Assembly: GCA_020638905.1 (NCBI GenBank)
Contig: JACKHP010000039.1
Span: forward strand, 1-27,034
Direction of reading: 5' to 3'
Source of the DNA: Planctomycetota bacterium
Lineage (GTDB): Bacteria > Planctomycetota > B15-G4
DNA: 27,034 nt
Part shown: positions 23,899 through 27,034 of the stretch, in pieces
How the letters are laid out: each line of letters opens with the position of its first letter
Numbering within the stretch: position 1 is the stretch's first letter
Translations under genes and position numbers: made by a program
Notes under the pieces: generated by a model
What the model saw: the letters and a program-made list of their open reading frames with translations, nothing else
Told to the model about the DNA's origin: nothing
Databases searched by the model: none

Positions 23899-26448
23899 CT
23901 ACGGCGTCGTCCCGAGCACCGCGTTCGTCGCGGCGAAGCCCTTCGGCGCGCCCGCGTCGACGATCCAGTCCTGGAACAGGATCTCGAGACCCGACGGCAC
24001 GCCCGTGGGCCACGGCAGCGCGAGCACGAGACGTCCCGCGGCGTCGGTCGCGAGCGCCACGACGAGCGCGGGCGGCGTCGGATCGGGCACGAGCACGCCG
24101 CCCTTGAACGGCGCCGAGAGCTCGGAGAAGCCGATCACGAGCCACGTCGTCGCCGACGGCGCGGCGCCCGACAGCTCGAGGCCGAGCACGTCGCCTCCCA
24201 GCAGACCGCCCGTGGCCACGAGCGACGGAGCTCCGTGGGCTCCCGCGAGGGCGTGCCCGAGACCGCACCAGACCGACGGCTGTTGCTGGAGGTGCGCGAG
24301 CAGGCCGTGTTCGACGACGCCGTCGGACTTCACCAGGACGTCGACGTCGCCGTCACCGTCGAGGTCGGCGAAGACCGCCGGGTCGGCGCCGAAGCGTCCG
24401 CTGCCGTAGCGCTCGAGATCGAGGCCGCCCTGCCCGTCGGTGACCCACACGTCGAACGTGAGGTTGCCCGAGCCGACGAGATCGGGCCGCCCGTCGCCCG
24501 TCACGTCGAGGATCTCGAACGCCTCGGCGTCGGTCGCGCCGACCGACGTCGCGGCTCCCAACGTGCCGTCGCCGAGCCCGAGGGCGACGCGCGTCTCCTG
24601 GAACGACCCGAGGGCCGCCAGGTCGGGCAGGCCGTCGCCATCGAGATCGCCGAGCGCGACGTCCTCCACGTGGGACAGGCCCGTGAGCAGCGCCTGCCGC
24701 TCGACGAAGGTGCCGTCGCCCAGCCCGCCGAAGAGCCGCGCGACGCCTCCGACGAACTGCGCCACGGCGAGGTCGGGGACGCCGTCGAGGTCGAGGTCGC
24801 CGGCCGCGACTCCGCGCGGACTGCCGGGCGAGGGGAACTCGAGCGGGACCGCGAAGCTGCCGTCCCCGACGCCCAGGCTCACGAACAGCACGTCTGCGTT
24901 GGGGCTCACGAAGGCCGCGTCGACGACTCCGTCGAGGTCGAGGTCGTCGACCGTCACCCAGAACGGCTTGCTCGCGAGGGAGCGCGACGACTGCGCGGCG
25001 AGCGTCCCGTCGCCGGCACCCAGGAAGGTGCTGAAACCGAACGTCGGTGCCCCGAGCGCGAAGACGTCGAGGTGTCCGTCGGCGTCGAGATCGGCGACGG
25101 CGAGGTCGGCGACGGACGGGTTGCCGACGGGCGTCGACGAAAGCGGCGTCGCGTCGAACGCGCCGCCTCCCTCGCCGGCGAATGCCAACAGCTCGCCGGA
25201 CGGCGAGGCCTCGGAGAACACGATCGCGTCGAGCAGGCCGTCCTCGTCGAGGTCGCCCACGGACAGCTCGCGCAGCACCGACCCCGCCGTGAGCGGCGAG
25301 TGCAGCGGATCGGCGAACGTCCCGTCCGCGCTCCCGCGCACCACGACGATCTTGGCCGAGAAGCCGGCGACGATGTCGAGCACGCCGTCCCCGTCGACGT
25401 CGCCGAGGTCGAGCCGGGACGCGGAGCCCACGGGGTGCGCGACGTCCGCGACGGCGAACGCCCCGCCGCCGAGGTTGCGCAGGACCGCGACCTCGCTGTC
25501 GACGATCTGAGCCGCGACGACGTCGGGCAGGCCGTCGCGGTCGACGTCGCCGACCGCCAGGTCGAGCGGTCGACTGCCCGTCTCGAAGCCGGTGAACGGC
25601 CCGAACGTCCCGTCGCCGAGGCCCCGGGCGAACTGCACGTCGGCATCGATCGCCGACTCGTACGGGAAGGCGACGCAGGCGTCGGGCACGCCGTCGAGGT
25701 CGAGATCGTCGAGCACGAAGGCGTCGACGCCCTGTCCCTGGGTCGGGACCGGCACGGCCTGCAGGAAGGCGCCGTTGCCGGCGCCGAGCATCACGGACAG
25801 CCCGTCCGGGAGGATGTGCGAGGTGACCGCGTCGAGGTCGCCGTCCAGGTCGAGGTCGGCCAGCGCGAGCTGCTCGGGGTCCGTCTGCGTGAGGCGCGTG
25901 AAGCCGGCGCTGAAGCTGCCGTCTCCCTGTCCGAGGTGCACGGTGATGCGGTCGATCGGACGCCGCGCGGCGACCACGTCGACGACCCCGTCGCCATCGA
26001 CGTCGCCGGCCGCGACGTCCCAGCCCTTCGCGCCGCCCGCGATGGACTGCGCCGGCGCGAACGTCCCGTCCCCGAGGCCGAGCAGCAGCGAGAGGTCGAC
26101 CTCGCCCTGGTTCGCCACGACCGCGTCGAGGCGTCCGTCGGCGTCGAAGTCGGCCGCCGCGAGATGCGCCGACGCGTCGCCCGCAGCGTGGCTCACGCCA
26201 TCTTCGAAGCTGCCGTCGCCGCGACCGACGGCGGTCACCACGACACCGTACCCGAGCGACGAGCTCTGGTTCACCACGAGGACGTCGAGCACGCCGTCCG
26301 ACGTGAGGTCGACCAGGTGCACCTCCCTCGCGGAGTATCCCGGGTCGAGCACGCGCACGATCGGGAAGCGCGGCGTCTCGCCGGCCGCGTGGAGCGGGAC
26401 GACGAGCAGCAGCGCGGGAAGCACCGAGGCGAACGGACGAGCAGGCAT
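23899..26448 (-). CDS. Secreted FG-GAP/VCBS repeat protein with C-terminal planctomycete domain
   Basis: This 849-residue secreted protein starts with a signal peptide (residues 1-22). Residues about 30-730 contain fourteen calcium-type repeats of the form D-x-D-x-D-G-x-x-D, for example FDADGRLDAVV, VDGDGVVDVVA and LDGDGDVDVLV, alternating with GxGDGTF turns. This is the FG-GAP/VCBS pattern of integrin-like beta-propellers. Fourteen repeats would fit two seven-bladed propellers. The last 115 residues are the GG-x-LVP domain (SELSAPFKGGVLVP, DAGAPKGFAATNAV), closely similar to the N-terminal domain of the hydrolase at 20129. No catalytic motif is visible; adhesion or ligand binding at the cell surface is likely. 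The start has no clear ribosome-binding site, and the gene lies 23 nt behind the glycine-rich protein gene, so coupling is plausible. Confidence 0.92.
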   Translation of the reverse strand: MPARPFASVLPALLLVVPLHAAGETPRFPIVRVLDPGYSAREVHLVDLTSDGVLDVLVVNQSSSLGYGVVVTAVGRGDGSFEDGVSHAAGDASAHLAAADFDADGRLDAVVANQGEVDLSLLLGLGDGTFAPAQSIAGGAKGWDVAAGDVDGDGVVDVVAARRPIDRITVHLGQGDGSFSAGFTRLTQTDPEQLALADLDLDGDLDAVTSHILPDGLSVMLGAGNGAFLQAVPVPTQGQGVDAFVLDDLDLDGVPDACVAFPYESAIDADVQFARGLGDGTFGPFTGFETGSRPLDLAVGDVDRDGLPDVVAAQIVDSEVAVLRNLGGGAFAVADVAHPVGSASRLDLGDVDGDGVLDIVAGFSAKIVVVRGSADGTFADPLHSPLTAGSVLRELSVGDLDEDGLLDAIVFSEASPSGELLAFAGEGGGAFDATPLSSTPVGNPSVADLAVADLDADGHLDVFALGAPTFGFSTFLGAGDGTLAAQSSRSLASKPFWVTVDDLDLDGVVDAAFVSPNADVLFVSLGVGDGSFAVPLEFPSPGSPRGVAAGDLDLDGVPDLAVAQFVGGVARLFGGLGDGTFVERQALLTGLSHVEDVALGDLDGDGLPDLAALGSFQETRVALGLGDGTLGAATSVGATDAEAFEILDVTGDGRPDLVGSGNLTFDVWVTDGQGGLDLERYGSGRFGADPAVFADLDGDGDVDVLVKSDGVVEHGLLAHLQQQPSVWCGLGHALAGAHGAPSLVATGGLLGGDVLGLELSGAAPSATTWLVIGFSELSAPFKGGVLVPDPTPPALVVALATDAAGRLVLALPWPTGVPSGLEILFQDWIVDAGAPKGFAATNAVLGTTP

Positions 26449-26471
26449 GCCGGCGGCGGCCCCGAGCGGGA

Positions 26472-27034
26472 TCAGAAGGCCGCGTCGAGCAGCGTGACGA
26501 CGCGCGCCGGACCCAGCAGCGCCGTCGTCCCGTCGTCGAAGACCGCCTGCAGGTGCAGGTCGAGGCCTTCGATGCCCGGACCCATCTCGGGGACGACGAG
26601 CGGCGCCGCGACGAGTCCGCCGGCCGGCAGCACGCCCACGAAGACGCCCGGCAGGACCAGCGGCGGCGCGATCAGGAACACGCCCTGGTGTCCGATCATG
26701 TTCACGTGTCCGCCGAAGATGCCGGCGAAGAGCAGCAGCGCGTCGCCGGGCTCGCCCGCGAAGTCGAGCGTGAGGAGCTGTCCCTCGCGCACCGGCGAGC
26801 TCGCGTCGAGGTCGCGGTAGCTGGCGGTGAAGTCGAACGTCGTCCCGCCGAGCACGCGCTGCGGGAGTCCGCTCGCGCCGCTGCCGCCGCCGTCGCCGTC
26901 GCCGCCCCCGGCCCCGGGTTCGTAGACGACGTCGCGGGCGATCGCCGAACTGCCTGGATCGTGCAGCTCGAGACAGTCGCCGCCGCTGCCCCCGCTCCCG
27001 CAGTTGAAGAGGTCGCAGTCGGCGCCCCCGCCAC
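26472..27034 (-). CDS. C-terminal part of a glycine-rich secreted-type protein (partial)
   Basis: About 187 codons are visible and the N-terminus lies beyond the right edge. The visible part opens with a Gly-rich, Cys- and Asp-containing linker (ADCDLFNCGSGG, then DGDGGGSGAS), a typical low-complexity spacer of planctomycete surface proteins. The last ~125 residues are a beta-rich domain (REGQLLTLDFAGEPGDALLL, LPAGGLVAAPLVVPE, LDLHLQAVFDDG) with a plan similar to, but diverged from, the GG-x-LVP domain of its neighbours. A GTG at 26855 could start a shorter form, but the frame and its composition continue upstream. It is 23 nt upstream of the FG-GAP gene on the same strand. I do not recognise a named family. 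Confidence 0.75.
   Translation of the reverse strand, partial: GGGADCDLFNCGSGGSGGDCLELHDPGSSAIARDVVYEPGAGGGDGDGGGSGASGLPQRVLGGTTFDFTASYRDLDASSPVREGQLLTLDFAGEPGDALLLFAGIFGGHVNMIGHQGVFLIAPPLVLPGVFVGVLPAGGLVAAPLVVPEMGPGIEGLDLHLQAVFDDGTTALLGPARVVTLLDAAF

Noticed and set aside
20224..26820. A plus-strand open frame of about 6.6 kb spanning several genes
   Set aside because: It is antisense to the FG-GAP and VIT/VWA genes and out of frame with the MBL hydrolase. Its product is Arg/Ala/His-rich without domains, a common artefact of GC-rich DNA that lacks stop codons.
1..27034. tRNA, rRNA, CRISPR, insertion-sequence or phage features
   Set aside because: No cloverleaf, spaced direct repeats, transposase-like or integrase-like product, or terminal repeats were seen on either strand.

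Overview
This is a very GC-rich window in which third codon positions are almost all G or C. The gene content points to a heterotrophic member of the Planctomycetota: a tandem sulfatase polypeptide, a secreted protein of FG-GAP repeats, a VIT/VWA protein, several signal-peptide proteins, and a compact domain of about 120 residues with a 'GG-x-LVP' core attached to unrelated secreted proteins. I know that domain from deep-branching, GC-rich planctomycetes. The phylum call is an inference from these families. No rRNA, tRNA, CRISPR, insertion sequence or prophage gene is visible, and the window reads as ordinary chromosome.

Layout. 1-3009 (minus): a CHASE2 sensor adenylate/guanylate cyclase followed by a truncated SH3-like secreted protein. 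3010-3587: a divergent/convergent gap with one possible small membrane protein and a strong hairpin. 3588-6050 (minus): a secreted metzincin-type metalloprotein with a TTG start. 6300-6797 (plus): a small membrane protein with an HEAGH motif. 6832-10465 (minus): OPT-family transporter, cytidine deaminase and an amino-acid dehydrogenase in one direction, a plausible uptake and nitrogen-salvage run. 10748-11455 (plus): lipoprotein methionine sulfoxide reductase A, closed by a 14-bp perfect inverted repeat. 11577-14229 (plus): two glycosyltransferases overlapping by 4 nt and an SGNH hydrolase, probably a glycan-making or glycan-decorating operon. 14342-15358 (plus): asparaginase. 15371-16528 (minus): an alpha/beta-hydrolase fused to a SnoaL-like domain. 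16663-20028 (plus): one 1121-codon frame joining an alkyltransferase-like (ATL) DNA-damage domain to two complete sulfatases. 20129-21421 (plus): a metallo-beta-lactamase-fold hydrolase carrying the planctomycete domain at its N-terminus. 21499-27034 (minus): the C-terminal end of a glycine-rich protein, a 14-repeat FG-GAP protein and a VIT/VWA protein, probably co-transcribed.

The most unusual element is the ATL-sulfatase-sulfatase frame: a cytosolic DNA-binding module precedes an in-frame hydrophobic segment and two enzymes that should act outside the cytoplasm. The second theme is the shared planctomycete domain, seen in three neighbouring secreted proteins at both C-terminal and N-terminal positions, with a diverged relative possible in a fourth. 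Every gap longer than 100 bases was examined. Apart from the features listed, gaps hold only short hairpins and weak -10-like hexamers. No gene-free stretch exceeds 300 bases unless the small ORF at 3205-3438 is rejected.
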